Origin: Auriscalpium vulgare
Lineage: Eukaryota > Basidiomycota > Agaricomycetes > Russulales > Auriscalpiaceae
Direction of reading: 5' to 3'
Assembly (NCBI GenBank): GCA_019915015.1
Contig: JAHBBC010000003.1
Span: forward strand, 248,001-312,000
Length of the DNA: 64,000 nucleotides
Shown here piece by piece: positions 1 through 12,406 of the stretch. The position numbers and the translations under genes were made by a program. Position 1 is the first letter of the stretch, and each line of letters begins with the position of its first letter. A model generated the notes under the pieces. The model made no database searches, was not told the origin of the DNA, and saw nothing but the letters and a program-made list of their open reading frames with translations.

Positions 1-3000
1 GCTCTACCCGGTTGCTGTGGCTTTACCATCGATGTCTTCCTTCACTTGTCGCAGAGGCTCGATTTGACGTTGGAAAGCTACTTCACAGTTTTTCAGTTCC
101 TAGCGTTGTAGGGGAAGCCGGCTCACTTCTTGGTTTGCGCACTCTCCGACAACTGCATGTTTTACGCTTGCTCAAAGAGAGCGATCAATTTGCATGGTCG
201 ACTAAGACAGGTACTCAACTTCTGTAGCTGTAACTTTGGCCGGCTCACTAATGAATTACAGGCTCTCTCTCGCCTGTTCATGTCCTTCTCCAACTTTATA
301 CCATGACACAAGCTGTGGCTGTCCGGGACGCGGTTGAAGCACTTCTGCAATCTGTCTTCTCGCGGAGTATTATTTTCCAGCACGATCCCGACGAAGTCCA
401 GTTATGGCTTGTGGCTTTGCCTGTCGGTATCCGTGCCTCTGGCGTTGCAGCCCCGGACGGCACTCCTCTACTGGATGAACGGGCCGCGGTCACGATCTTC
501 TTGGACGACTGTATACAGCGGTTCCTGAAGACGCCCCATCGATACATCGAAGACTTGCAACGCGCCTTTCCTCCGATGGCAGATCATGCCGCCTCTACCG
601 ATCAGGATAGTCATCCAAGCGCACTTGTTATGACTGTCCTGGAGCAGATGTCTGCAAAGATCTCGGCCTCACTTCTGTCCGAGTCGGACATCCTGGCCCT
701 GGTGACGTACACCCGCAAGCTCATCACCAGTTTCTCCTCTAAGATACAGATGTTGCACCCGTTGGAGGAACTCGCAGCCAAACTCTTGTCGGCGGTGCAT
801 GTTGCGGGAGACGTTGCTGAACATAAGGTAGTCCGCCAGGCCATTGTTCGAGAAGTCGGAATGGTGGTCGCGTATTTCGACTGTCTGCGGGGCGCTCCCT
901 CGACTGCACGAAGCAGCCCAGCCGCAGTTTCCTTGTTCTTGAACCAAATTGAACTCCTCGAGCGCCGTATGTTGCCTCCCAAGTCGAGCGTTGGCCGCTG
1001 CTAATGCCAAGCAACACAGCTGCTACTCCACTGCTTCGTCAGTCATCGGCATACGAACTTGTGGATTGGTTGCGCCTCTTAGACTCTGACATAAGCAATG
1101 GAGCTGTAGCACAGCTCGTGAAGGTGGTCGGCCGGTTACATCCACCAGCTCTTCGGCAACTGCTGGAATATCTGCACCCTGCTCAACAATTCCTATCAAA
1201 GGCCGAAGACTTCCTGATCACGCACAGCGAGTAGGTCCACTCATTCCGCAAATCGTCTGTATCTAACGACATTTCAAGACATCCATTTAGCTTTCTTTAT
1301 CTGCAGAGCTCTCCGGATCAGCTCGCGAACTCTGAGTATATAGACATCCTCTGCAAATCGGTAGTGTCCGGCAACCACGTTTTCCAGAAAGCCAAACAAG
1401 CGTTGATCCTGGTTCACCATCGATTATGTTCTGCATCAGTGGCCTCCTCGGGGAAAAAAAGCTGCCTGGAGCTTATGGCGTCGATAGTCCGCCGCTTTGG
1501 AGACGGTCGAGCAGAAGACGCCGTCAAGATCAAGGAGGTACTATTTGGTCTGTCAGCGATAAAGGAACTCTGCACTTTAGATGCGAAGTCGAGAAACACG
1601 GATCTCACTGAAGGTATGCCGCCTGTTTGTTCGAGATGCCACGGACTTATATTTCGTCAGGTTTGCGGAGCTTGTTACTGGCCGCAGTCGACCCGCTATC
1701 ACCAGACGACAAGCGTCTGCTTGCTGACTTCACCTCTCACTGGGCTAACCTCGTCCGAACGCCTTTCGACATTGAAGCTGCTGATGACGTAAGAGTGCAA
1801 TTATTGTGAGACGAGTTGAGCTAACGAAGTGCCAGATTTATCTATGGATTGCATATCTGAGGGCGGAAGACGTCCTCGCTTTGCTCGACCGCGTTCTGAA
1901 CCACGTCACAGCCACCCGGGACGATTGGAACGTAAAGCTCCTTCCTGCTGTACTCGCAGCTCTTGAGCAAGGCACTGTTCTGTGCAGTGTAGCAGATGAC
2001 CTCCTCGACCGCCTTCCCCGCCTGGTATCTTTGATACCTCTGACATCGCACAAACAGACCTTGATCGGTATTATCGCTCAAATCGTCGGATTTGGCCTGC
2101 CTATCGGGCTCAATGGTATTCTACCTTCCTCGAAGTGGACGGATCTGCCATCTTTGGTGTCGGCAGCCGATTTTCGTTGGGGTCACAGATCCAAAGAGGT
2201 GATAGACACGATCGACGTGTCTTTTCTCCTGGGGCAAGACAGATGGACGAAACCAGTGGTCTCGATCTTGTCAGGACTTGCATATCTGAGCTCGTCGGTC
2301 AGAAGCGCCTGCTGGACTTACCTCCGGACCGAAGCCGCTGTCCAGCACCCGATGACAGAGCTTGCGCCTGTCATGTGGGCATCACTCGATATGAACGCTG
2401 CCCATGAATCTGTCGTCAACGAGGTCTGGCAGCAGCATTTCGTAAACTTGCTCCTGGGAACCACGGACAATAACAGAATTCCAATGCACCGACAAACCTG
2501 CCTGCTGTCGGTTTCAGCCATGCTTGGACATTTTCCGGCTTCGCGCCCCACTCTCCTTGCTCTTGCGACAACAACCGTGCTGCAGGCACCGAGCGACATC
2601 CCCATTGCCGATCTCTTTCACCTTGCAGGGTCTTTGGCCATTGAAATGCCAATAGAAGCACAGGAGTTCGTCTCTGCGATCTTGGACAGAGGGCTCCAGT
2701 GGGCTGTTCGCAAGCTCGCCCACACGAATAAGGATCAAGAAGACCTCGAGGCTTTCGTTGCGGTTGTCGCGGCCTCCGACAACGTCAAGGCTCACTTGGC
2801 TGATCCCATTCTGGCCGCGGTGACACAAGGTCGGCTTTCGAATACTGTTTTCCTCAAGCTGGCGGTTGCGGTCGTCCCGCGGGCTCGTATGAAGGCAAGC
2901 TAGCATCACTTATAATACGGCATGCGTTTTGATCTCTTCCCATATAGCCACTGATAATCAACCGCCATCTACAAAGCATTGTTCAACATCCCTCTTTTCA

Positions 3001-4754
3001 CAAGCAAACGGCCCCGTCAGCGCCGACCAAAGACGATTTGATCGAGCTCGTATCCTTGCTTTTCCACCAACACCCCGTCAATACTTGCCAACCAACTCAC
3101 ATCCAGCCGCTAGCCCAGATTTATTGCGGGAGTCTTTCGCGTTCTGATCGGACGCTTCTACGACTCTTCAGGCTTTACGAGGAGACCAAGAAGGTGTCTA
3201 TCGCATCTTTGCTCACGAAGAATTCGTCCGACGCCGCTGTCGATGCCCGGCAGTCGATTGGGAATCTGGATTCCAACCGTGTATTCCGGACTTGTCTAGC
3301 ATTCCCGACCCGGAGGAGTCTCGATCCTGACAAGGACCTGGACACTGGTGATCAACATGTGTACGATCCCGTCTTCGTCGTCTTGCTGTCAGCCCAGATG
3401 TTGGCAATTTGTCGACCTTCCTCGGCCCTGGAATGGGTGCAGTTCTTTCGATCCAACACAGTCAGCCTGCTGATTCGATGTCTCTCGTCGGCGGACAATA
3501 TTCTTCGAGACTTATCTCTTGCCCAACTCGCTACTGTTGCATCTGCCTTGCAGGTGAGCTTGCCGGGTCTCCTCTACAGTTCTCTGTGTCTAACCATCTA
3601 TCGCAGGCAGCGGATATGCATGAGAAGCTGCACGTAATCCACATCCTCGATCTTCTCCGAGATGCAGTCAGCAAACCAGCAAGTGAAAATCCTCCTCGCT
3701 TGCCAACCTTCACAACACTGCTACTGGCACACGCATTGCGGGGTGTTTTCTATCCCGCTAACTCCATCTACCCTCTTACAGCTCGCTTTCTTCTTCAACG
3801 ACCTGAGCTAGACACCACCGACATCCCTATGCTCTACAATATGTTGTATAGCGATTCCGAAGATTGGAGGAAAGAGCGCACTTGGCAATTAAAATTCTTG
3901 GCGGATGCTATGCTTGATGCTGGCGAGGACGAATGGCGGATATTCAAGCGAAGACACACTTGGGACTTGTTGGCGAGTATCTGGCAAAGCGGAGACTACG
4001 ATCGCTCACTCCGTGTGGGAGTACTCGACGTGCGTGGAGGTTCGTTGCTTCGTGACGGGTTGAACTAAGGTCCCAGTAGATCCTCCAAAACCTGACCGCC
4101 CATCGGCGAATTGCCACTTCGCTGGTATTAAAGTCTGGTTTATTGGCTTGGATTGAGATGGCCCTTGTTCCCCGAGAAGACGAAATGGTTCGATGGCTCA
4201 CCATTTTGGACAATATCGTCACAGTCGTGGACGCCCCAAAGTTGGAAAGTGCCACCAGCGGGGAATGGCGGGCTTCCATTGGCAGGGCCGTGAGTTTGTT
4301 AGCTAGCGGCTCAGGTAAATGTCTTAGTTTTATGGTCCTCTTCGTTCTGTTATTTACATCCCTTCCAGCGGATGTGGTTAGACTTGGCAGTCAACTCATC
4401 ATCAAATTGGGGCTTCTCCCAGGCCCAGCTGTGCCCAACCTTGAAACATTGGTCGCCAAATTTTACAACGATCTAATCCGACTGGAAGGCACATTGGACA
4501 ATCCCCAGATGCGTTCACCTGACTCAAAAGTCCCGTTCCCGTTGAACACCGGCTGGGATGGGAATGAGATCGAAGTGTGGGGTTTGGCAGTTGAAGGACT
4601 TTGGCGGTCGGTGATGTTGCTCGAGGCCAAGAGTGCACTGTGGGATGGTCTGACCTACCGATTGCTGATTCGGCATGCGATAGGCCATGGTGATCGGTCA
4701 GGTATTGGGCATTGGGTCAGGAAGGAGATTGTAGCTTGCAAAACGGCGTCTTAG
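1..4754 (+). CDS. URB1: URB1/NPA1 60S pre-ribosome assembly protein, 5' end missing
   Basis: Nucleolar HEAT-like scaffold that acts in early 60S pre-ribosome assembly. The gene enters from the left edge; the visible part gives 1427 residues in exons 1-210, 262-966, 1020-1230, 1291-1613, 1661-1788, 1836-2894, 2948-3553, 3607-4029, 4080-4314 and 4369-4754, reading from base 3. The N-terminal part carries the LRLLKESDQF and SPVHVLLQLY segments, and the C-terminal part the NopRA1 block (YNMLYSDSEDWRKERTWQL, then RRHTWDLLASIW) typical of URB1. The intron at 2895-2947 has a GC donor (AAG|GCAAGC) and is needed to avoid an immediate TAG; the next exon (PLIINRHLQS) resumes in frame. Convergent with the PRKRIP1-like gene. 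Family assignment rests on remembered conservation, not a search. Confidence 0.85.
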
Positions 4755-5019
4755 TACTAACGCCAGCACGTTTGCTGGCACGGTGCCGGGTTTCACCGAG
4801 AGTTGATTGCAGGTATATAACGACGACACGGTTACAAATGTAGTCAGATGGCGATGTGAAGAGGGGGGTCGATGCACAAAACGCGCAGCACCTGCGGAGT
4901 CGTGGCCGAAAAATAACACGGCAGCGGCGGGGAAAAACTAAGAAGCTGGGGGACATGAGTGGCGGCTGCGGCGGTGGGCACACCAACGTACCTGCACTTG
5001 TTACATTTCCGGTGGGTGG
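4755..5019. other. convergent intergenic region
   Basis: Spacer of 265 bp between the stop of URB1 and the stop of the PRKRIP1-like gene. It must hold both 3' UTRs; no obvious gene or repeat is seen. Confidence 0.6.
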
Positions 5020-5745
5020 TCAGTCGTCCTCGTGGATGACAATCTTAGAGCCGTCAACGACAGGCAGTGCTTGCACCAAGTCTTGAGCCGGAGGATCCTC
5101 TACGGGGGCTTGGGGCCCAACAGTGTCCTGCTCGTCCTCATCCTCGTCGCTGTCTTCCCCAGGCCGTTTGAATACCAGCTCTTTTCCGCTAACTAACCGC
5201 TTCTTCTTCAGAATGGCCTCTGGCCTGGCGGACGAGCCCTCGCCAGCGGCCGCAGAGGTATTTGCGTCTGCAGAAGTGTTTCCCGCCTTCGCGCGCCCCT
5301 TCTTTTTCTGCCGTTTCGCGCGGTTCTTGGCAGTCCTTGCCTCTGCCTCCTCCTCTCTCTGCCGTTTACGAGTCTCAAAATCGAGCTCTTCTTGCTCCTG
5401 TTCGTTGTGTGAGCTCGAGTAGCACGGACGAGACACGAAAGTGACTACCTTCTGCGATGTGTCGCTGAGAAGCTTGAGCCGCTCGTACTCTCTCCGTCTA
5501 CTGGCCTTGTAGACGTGAAACTCGCCACTGCCGGCACCCGCACTGGAGCCCTGCACGTTCTTCATCATCTCGCGCGCTGCGCGAATGGTCTTTTCCTTTG
5601 CTGGTGCGGGGACGAAGGCGGGCTTCGCGGGGTCTTTGAGGAGACGTTCGAGCTGCATGCGCTGACGGTCGACGGCGGTAATGGCATGGCGGGCGGTCGT
5701 CGGGGCCTCTGTCGACGTGGGATGCGGTGACGGTGAATGGGACAT
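5020..5745 (-). CDS. PRKRIP1-like DUF1168 nuclear RNA-binding protein
   Basis: Member of the PRKRIP1/DUF1168 family; the human member is a coiled-coil protein found in spliceosomes. The signature NVQGSSAGAGSGEFHVYK followed by RRREYERLKLL is clear at about residues 63-90, then comes a basic coiled-coil rich in E/R (RKRQREEEAEARTAKNRAK) and an acidic C-terminal tail. The conceptual ORF is open throughout, but 5398-5448 (51 nt, GTAGTC...AACAG) looks like a phase-0 intron; removing it gives 224 residues and joins SDTSQK to EQEELDFE, matching the family better than the unspliced insert. It shares a 96-bp divergent region with ADE2. Confidence 0.85.
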   Translation of the reverse strand: MSHSPSPHPTSTEAPTTARHAITAVDRQRMQLERLLKDPAKPAFVPAPAKEKTIRAAREMMKNVQGSSAGAGSGEFHVYKASRRREYERLKLLSDTSQKVVTFVSRPCYSSSHNEQEQEELDFETRKRQREEEAEARTAKNRAKRQKKKGRAKAGNTSADANTSAAAGEGSSARPEAILKKKRLVSGKELVFKRPGEDSDEDEDEQDTVGPQAPVEDPPAQDLVQALPVVDGSKIVIHEDD

Positions 5746-5841
5746 GGTGGCGGGTTGTAGCCGATAAGATAAGATTGCTTAGTGGTTTTTCTTCGCTTTT
5801 GCCATCGACCATCTCATCCCTCGCATCGCATCGCACACACC
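5746..5841. promoter_or_regulatory. compact bidirectional promoter, PRKRIP1-like / ADE2
   Basis: Only 96 bp separate the two start codons. It contains CGATAAGATAAGAT at 5762-5775, 17 bp upstream of the minus-strand ATG, followed by a pyrimidine-rich stretch (TTTTTCTTCGC) leading into ADE2. The same 14-mer recurs in the GRC3/MDH promoter at 16272-16285. Confidence 0.55.
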
Positions 5842-7788
5842 ATGCACTCGAGGACTGTGGGCATCCTAGGTGCGGTACGTCTCCGGTCTCTACACGCTTC
5901 ATGTTTTCGGTCCTAACGTTCGTGTATCAAGAGCACGTCGACTCAATACCCTCCACATGAGATAACCTTTCGCAGGTGGTGGCCAGCTTGGGCGGATGCT
6001 AGCCGCATCTGCATCTCTCCTCAACATCCCAGTCTCCATTCTGGATGTGGGCCCGAATGCACCAGCAAAGCAAGTGGCTGCACACGGTGTTCATATCGAT
6101 GGCTCCTTTTCCGACCCGGACAAAGTTCGCGAGCTGGCAGCCAAAGTGGATGTCCTTACGGTGGAGATAGAGCACGTCAACGTCGACGTACTGGAGCAAT
6201 TGCAGCAGGCGGGCACAGTCGACATCCATCCCAGCCCAACCACCATTCGCATCATCCAGGACAAATATTGCCAGAAGGAGCACCTCTTGGCCCATGGCCT
6301 ACCGGTCTCACCATCTATTCCTATCGAACCTTCCGTTCTAGCGATCCAAGAGGCGGCCGATCGCCTCGGGCTACCGCTCATGCTCAAAAGCAAGACTCTC
6401 GCGTACGACGGCCGCGGAAATTTCGTTTTGCGGGAGCTTTCGCAAGCCGAAGAGGCCCTTCGTGCCCTCAGCAATCGGCCGTTGTACGCGGAAAAGTGGG
6501 TGACGTTCATCAAGGAGATCGCTGTGATGGTCGTGCGAACGGTGGAAGGAGAGGTGACTTCGTATCCTGTCGTTGAGACAGTGCACAAGGAGAACGTATG
6601 CCATCTGGTGTTTGCTCCTCTGCGTTCGGCAGATCTCGGGCTGTCTTCTAGGGCTCGCGCCGTGGCAGAGAGGGCCGTCCAGTCCCTGAACGGAGCTGGA
6701 ATTTTTGGCGTGGAGATGTTTCTGCTGGACGATGGTGAGCTTGGCTGTTTTCTCACTGCGCCAATCGTTCCTTCATCTTCTCAACAGGAGAGATATTGGT
6801 CAACGAAATCGCCCCACGACCGCACAATTCCGGTCACTACACCATCGAAGCATGCGAGACATCGCAATACGAAAATCACCTCCGTGCCATTCTAGCTCTG
6901 CCCATAGGTCGTACTGGTCTCAAAGTTCCCTCCGCCGCTATGCTCAACATCCTGGGTGCCTCCAGTGACATGGCCGAAGTGAGCAACTTTGCCAAGTTCG
7001 CTCTGAGTGTCCCTGGCGCCAGCGTGCACCTTTACGGAAAAGCCGAGTGCCGCAAGGGGCGAAAAATGGGCCATATTACGCTGGTTGCGAACTCGGACTC
7101 TGAGCTCCGTATCGCTCTCCGTCCATTGTTAGAGAAGCTGCCTGGTGGGAGTTCTGAAGAGGAGATTCAGCGCTACGCACCTTCCCCTCCTTCTACCGGT
7201 TTCTCTCACAAACATCCTATGGTCGGCGTGATCATGGGTTCAGATTCGGACCTGCCGGTGATGCTGCCCGCTGCGCGCATTCTGGACCGCTTCGGAATCC
7301 CTTTCGAGTTGACAATTGTATCCGCTCACCGAACGCCGGATCGTCTCGCCGAGTACTCGCGCTCGGCAGCATCGCGTGGGCTCAGAACGATCATTGCCGG
7401 TGCCGGAGGCGCTGCCCATCTGCCAGGAATGGTGGCTGCTATGACCGCACTTCCTGTCATTGGCGTTCCCGTCAAGGGCAGTTCCCTCGACGGGGTTGAC
7501 TCGCTGCACAGTATTGTTCAGATGCCGGTTTGTTCATTGCCTTCTTCTTCGCTCATGTGGCCATGATTTGACTCTCCCGTCTCACAGAGAGGGATACCTG
7601 TGGCGACTGTAGCAATCAACAACGGCACGAATGCTGGTCTATTGGCCATTCGCATACTGTCAGCGGGCATACCGGCGCTTATCATCGACATGGAAAACTA
7701 TCTGAAGTCGCTGGAGGCCGATGTTTTAACGAAGGTGGACACTCTGGAAGAAGTTGGATGGGAAAAATATGAAGTGATAAGAAGTTGA
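5842..7788 (+). CDS. ADE2: Phosphoribosylaminoimidazole carboxylase (PurK-PurE fusion)
   Basis: Converts AIR to CAIR in de novo purine synthesis (cytosol). Four exons, 5842-5869, 5976-6734, 6788-7527 and 7588-7788, give 575 residues, normal for fungal Ade2. The first exon is only 28 nt; splicing at CTAG|GTGCGG to CGCAG joins VGIL to GGGQLGRML, the nucleotide-binding loop of the ATP-grasp PurK half. [18 protein letters not shown] marks the end of the ATP-grasp core. The C-terminal PurE half starts near [14 protein letters not shown] and includes SAHRTPDR and [11 protein letters not shown]; the last splice restores [18 protein letters not shown]. All motifs are intact, so the enzyme should be functional. 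Confidence 0.97.
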
Positions 7789-8025
7789 TGTGGATGGGAT
7801 GCGCAACAAGATGCGGCCTTATCAAATTATTGTACGATAATAACCAGTCCGGACTCTTACCATTGAGGAAGTTTATTGAACACTGCGACTCAGGATTAGT
7901 GGTCGTTCCGCCAGTATGAAAATCGCATGTCTCTCTCATGATTCCAGTCTCCACTTAAATGAAAGCTGAATAATACGATAAATTCTGAATAGATAAGTTA
8001 CAGAGCAATTAAAATTCCGTGGTAG
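7789..8025. other. convergent intergenic region
   Basis: 237 bp between the ADE2 stop and the proposed stop of the Tea4/Bud14-like gene; AT-richer than the flanking exons and probably both 3' UTRs. AATAAAA-like signals are weak. Confidence 0.5.
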
Positions 8026-11000
8026 CTAAGCCCGAATGGCGTCTTGCAAGAGATCTTCGAGGATCTATAAGAGTAATGGTGAGTACGCTGCTCCCGCATC
8101 GAGAGGCTACGATGAAAGTACCTTATCCATGTCGTCTAACTGCTGGAATGCGGGGCCGTATATGTCCCTTATTTGAGGGTGCAGGGTGTTTACGTCGAAC
8201 GGCCGTCCGAACAACAACTCGTCCACAGGATCCATCGGCGAAAGCGGTGGAGCTCGATCTCGCATCCCGGCCAGTTCGATAATGGCCATCATGTTTGATA
8301 CGCCGAAATCGTCCTTGGGTATCACAGGCCTTGACCGAGGCGGCTTAGGTGTCGACGCACTGCGCGTCGGCAGGGATGGCGAGGAATTGATCGGCGAGCC
8401 AACAGCAGTACGATAACCGGATGTGTCTGACATGACAGAGGCGATGGAAGGTTGGCGTAAATGTGGGTCTGGACTGCCCTTTGATGAATTTGTGGGAGTG
8501 ACTGAGCGCGCCTTCTTGGAATCCCAACCAACAGGCGTACCATTCCCGCTGCCAGGGAACCCAGCAACAGGAGAAGCGACCCTTGGCACGATACCAGCAT
8601 CCACAGCACTCGGAGGCTGTGACCTGGCGTTGAGTTGGGCTGCCGATGGTGTCGTCGACCGCGATGTCGACTGCTCGGCGTCAGCGCTCGTCGGAGCGTC
8701 AGCATCGGAGTAGGCCGATGAAACGCTGTCAGAGGATGCAGACGGAGGAGGCGACGGTTGTTTGCGCGCAGCACGACCATCCTTGATCTTGCTGAGCACG
8801 CGATCAAGCTTTTCACTCACCCCAGCTTTGTTCGGTGACAGAACGCCTTCCAGAAGGTCTCCCTTGATGCCCGAGGAAGGTGTACGACGTGGTTCTGCAT
8901 CCCCTTGCCATACCTCCTCCATGATGTCGCTGATGTCGTAAGCCTCTCCGTCTGGTTGGATGTAAGAATAGCGCGTCTTGTCGTCCAGATTATAACGCGA
9001 GCTACGGAGCATGGCGTTGCCAGGAAGCATGACGTCGACGCCACGCACAGAGTTGGTCTGTGCGGACAATATAGCACGCTGGTTGGCACGAGACGCTGCA
9101 CGCTGCGCCGTGATGAGCTCCTGTTTGGACATATGCCGCTGCCTCGTCTCGTCGCCTCCTGCGGCATCGGTTGTGCTAGAGCTGGATATAGATTCGCGGT
9201 GCATTTGTTGAAGCGCGATCTCGTCGAGGGCAGCCGACAGTCGATGGCGGGTCGAGGAAGCACGATATGTGACAGCGCGGCGTAATACGAAGACGGGGTC
9301 GTCGGGATGAACATCGTCAGCGTTGCCCAGTAGTTGCATGGAGTCAATAGAGCGACGCTTGGTGTCGCTGAAACGGCGATCCACGGCTCGGTATGTGGGC
9401 GGGCGTGAGTAGGCGTCTATCACCTTGGTAGCTGGCCCAAGCTCTCGCTCTGACATGCAATGAATAATGATGGCCAAAAAATTGCAGAACGCACGCTTAC
9501 CTTTACCCTCAATGGCTACGTGCAGCGCGTAGCGCACCCGAGTGGAACTCCGTCTCTTCGTCATCTTGTCTTCGATTTCATCCCCGCCGTCCACAACGCC
9601 TTCCGAGATGCCGAACCTTTCTAAGCCCATCTCGATCACCTCCGCCACTGTGATGTTCTTGGGGAACACAAAAATCTTGCGGCGATGGGCTTGCGATATA
9701 CCGGGCGAAGCGCCAGTGCCTGCTTGCGGTCTATCGCGAAGGGTATTCTTGAATACAATGGCCTCCGTAAGTGGATCGAAAACCATGTCGTCCGGAAGGT
9801 CATCAGGGTATATTACTAGTTTGAGAGCGAAACGGAATGAAGGAGAACTGAAGCGCTCTGATGCGACACTTGCAGCGTTGCCAGTGTTGACGCTGAGGTA
9901 TCGAGCCGTCGGCGACAGACTATCCTCGGCGGCAGACTCCGCTGTTATCGTCGTGTCTCCTTCATCCGTGGTAAAGGTATCGTCAGCGCCACTTTCACTT
10001 CTGCGGTTGAGATAGAATTTGACAGCGGAATCGTCGGTAAAGTCATTCATGGGGAGTTTCTTGATGGCGGGATGCATGGACAGATTGCTCGCAATGGAGC
10101 TTATACTGCCGACGCTGCTGCGCTTGACCTTGGGAAGTTCCAGCGCTGCCTCTACAAGCGTTTCGAAGACAACGAGCGGCCTCTCATCGCCCCGGAGCAC
10201 GGCTGATGATCCTTCAAGCTGCTTAACGGTGAGGTAGTAGTCGCTTGCATCCTCGCCTGCAGGAAGACGAAAGCGCTGGATAGCCTGCTTTACTAGGTCC
10301 GAGGAGGTGGTCGAAGAGTTGAGCAGCACTGTCTTGAACGTTGCCTCTGTTTGTAGTTTCTTACCGGCGAACACGCGGATGACGCTAAGTTCCGGCACGC
10401 CAACACCCTGGCCATCCAGAGAGTTCGGTCCAATGAGAAGAGAGCCGGGTCGTGGGCGGCGACCTTCGGAAGGAGGACTCAGAGAGTTAGAGCCCGGGCT
10501 ACCGAAAGCCGTAGACCCAGGCTGTAACGCCGATTGCAGTCCGAACGATGGCTGGACTTCTGGTGGAGACGAAGGAGAGCGATTGAGATACTGCTGGTAC
10601 AACGCTTGCTGCTCTTTGTCCCGTTGGCGCAGCTGGATGGCCTGAACAGAGACAGGCGACGCGTCCTGGCTCGGAGCCGAATGAGGAGGTGTCTGCGGCG
10701 CAGGGCCGCGCTGAGGGGGAAGCTGCTGCTGTCTCTGGGCAACTGCTGCAACAACAACGTTGGGATCGGCATGAGGATTGCTTGATCTTCCGGATTCTTC
10801 TGAACTACGAGCTGTGCCCTCATGGCCGTTGTCAGAGATAGAACCAGTCTGCCCTTTGTCCTTGTGCTTGTCCTTGCGCCTCCCGAACAGACTAAAGATA
10901 CCCGACTTGCCCTTCGACTTCTCCTTTCCGCCATCTTCGTCTCCTGATTCTGCCCGATCCTTTCGAAGCTTGGTAGGCCCTCCAGCTGCAGGCCTCCCAG

Positions 11001-12406
11001 GCGCCGGGGAGCCTGCCTTGGCCTTCTTGCGCGCCGCGTCCTCTAGGGCTTCGATTTCTTCGCGAGTGCGCTTGCGGTCCTCCTCTTGTCTTTGCATAAC
11101 GGCACTCGGAAGCAGAGGTCCGGTGCCTTGAGCTTGCACCGGCCGCTGTGCTTGAGGCTCCGTTCGCGCGACCGACGGCGTGACACTAATCTTCTTCGTC
11201 TCTGACGCCGTTGCTGGATCCAGGACCTTCGGACCAGCAGGAGAAGTAGGCGAAATGGACGACGGACTGTCTTGTGAGACACCCAAGCGCTCGCGAGAGT
11301 CCGGCTGGCGGATGGATAGCGTGGGTTGCGTAGCTGCCTGCGGTTGAGGGTCTTGTTGGGTGACGGCTTGCTGCTGTCGGCGCTGCTCCTCGATCTCCTG
11401 GCGCTGTCTCAGCTGTCGCTCGGCTTCTTGCTGCTGCTGCATTTGCAACTGTTGTTGAGCCTGCAACTCTTGTTGACGCTGGTCTACAGGGCTAGGCTGG
11501 GCAGGAGCAGCTATTTGACGTGCACGCGCGTCCGGAACAGGGTCCTCCCAACTCATCCCATCATCAGACTCTTGTCCGCCGTTTGCCAATGCCGCATCCT
11601 CCGCCAACGAGGGGTCCTCGTCCTCGTAACCTCCTACATCCCATTCAGTGTCGTCGTCGTCTTCATCTTCATCGCCCCACACTGCAGGCGGGTAACGGTG
11701 AACTTGGAGCGCGGGCGTAAACACAACTGAGCGACGTGCATGCTGGCGTGATTGCACAATAATGCGCAAGTCATTAGGACCGCCACCTGGCGTAGGAGAC
11801 GGGGTCTGCTGGTTGGAGCCAGTACGGGAGGACATGTTGTTGCGGAAATGATCGCGGGACTCTTGCAGTCCATTTTGCATCTCGGCCTGAGTTGCGGAAG
11901 CGAGCTAGAGACACACATAGGTCGGTGAATGGATATGATGGAAAGCACACGAAACTCACGTCGACATTGCGGTGTTTGTTCAATCGCGCGAGCCGCTCAA
12001 AGGGCGTCTCAATATTCTCCGCGGGTATATAACCGATCTCCTGGGTCTTCAATACGCGTACCAGCCACCAGTAACTGTTGGAGTCGTCCATAAGGACGAG
12101 ACTATCTCCTTTGACCACGCTGGCCTGGCCTTCCACGGTGGCAGCGAAGCTGTGCAGCGAGTAGACGAGGTCGAAATCGATGGATTCATTAGGGATGGAT
12201 AAAGAAGAAGAGCGGTCATCCTCGTCGGCATAGTCGCCATCCCTGTCGTCGGTATCAGAGTCATCCTCGAGAACGGAATGCTCTTCGTCGGAAGGGTAGG
12301 CATCGCCATGTGCCTGCACAAGATGAGAATTGTCGTCGGTAACCATTTGGTCGCGCAAGTCGAAGGTGTCCTGTCGTTGTGTCCTGCGCAAAGAGGCCGG
12401 GTCCAT
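8026..12406 (-). CDS. Tea4/Bud14-like SH3 cell-polarity protein with PP1 docking motif and RA domain
   Basis: Exons 12406-11960, 11904-9501, 9449-8122 and 8064-8026 give 1405 residues. An SH3 domain lies at about 78-140 (VYSLHSF...SNSYWWLVRV...GYIPAENIETP), the type found in Tea4/Bud14 polarity factors. About residue 195 has RRSVVFTP, an RVxF-like PP1 phosphatase docking site as in Bud14. A Gln-rich, charged, low-complexity region follows, then a Ras-association-like domain near 650-740 (VIRVFAGKKLQTEATFKTV) and a second ubiquitin-like block near 840-900. Likely role: scaffold bringing PP1 to growth sites and linking to small GTPase signalling (inference). The last exon (ILEDLLQDAIRA) is proposed because a 57-nt intron (8065-8121) fits; without it the protein ends VLSS at 8107. 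Confidence 0.8.

Noticed and set aside
8107..8121. Stop codon giving a C-terminus VLSS for the Tea4/Bud14-like protein
   Set aside because: A 57-nt intron from GTACTT to TTATAG fits local intron rules and yields the more natural ending ILEDLLQDAIRA; kept as the alternative only.
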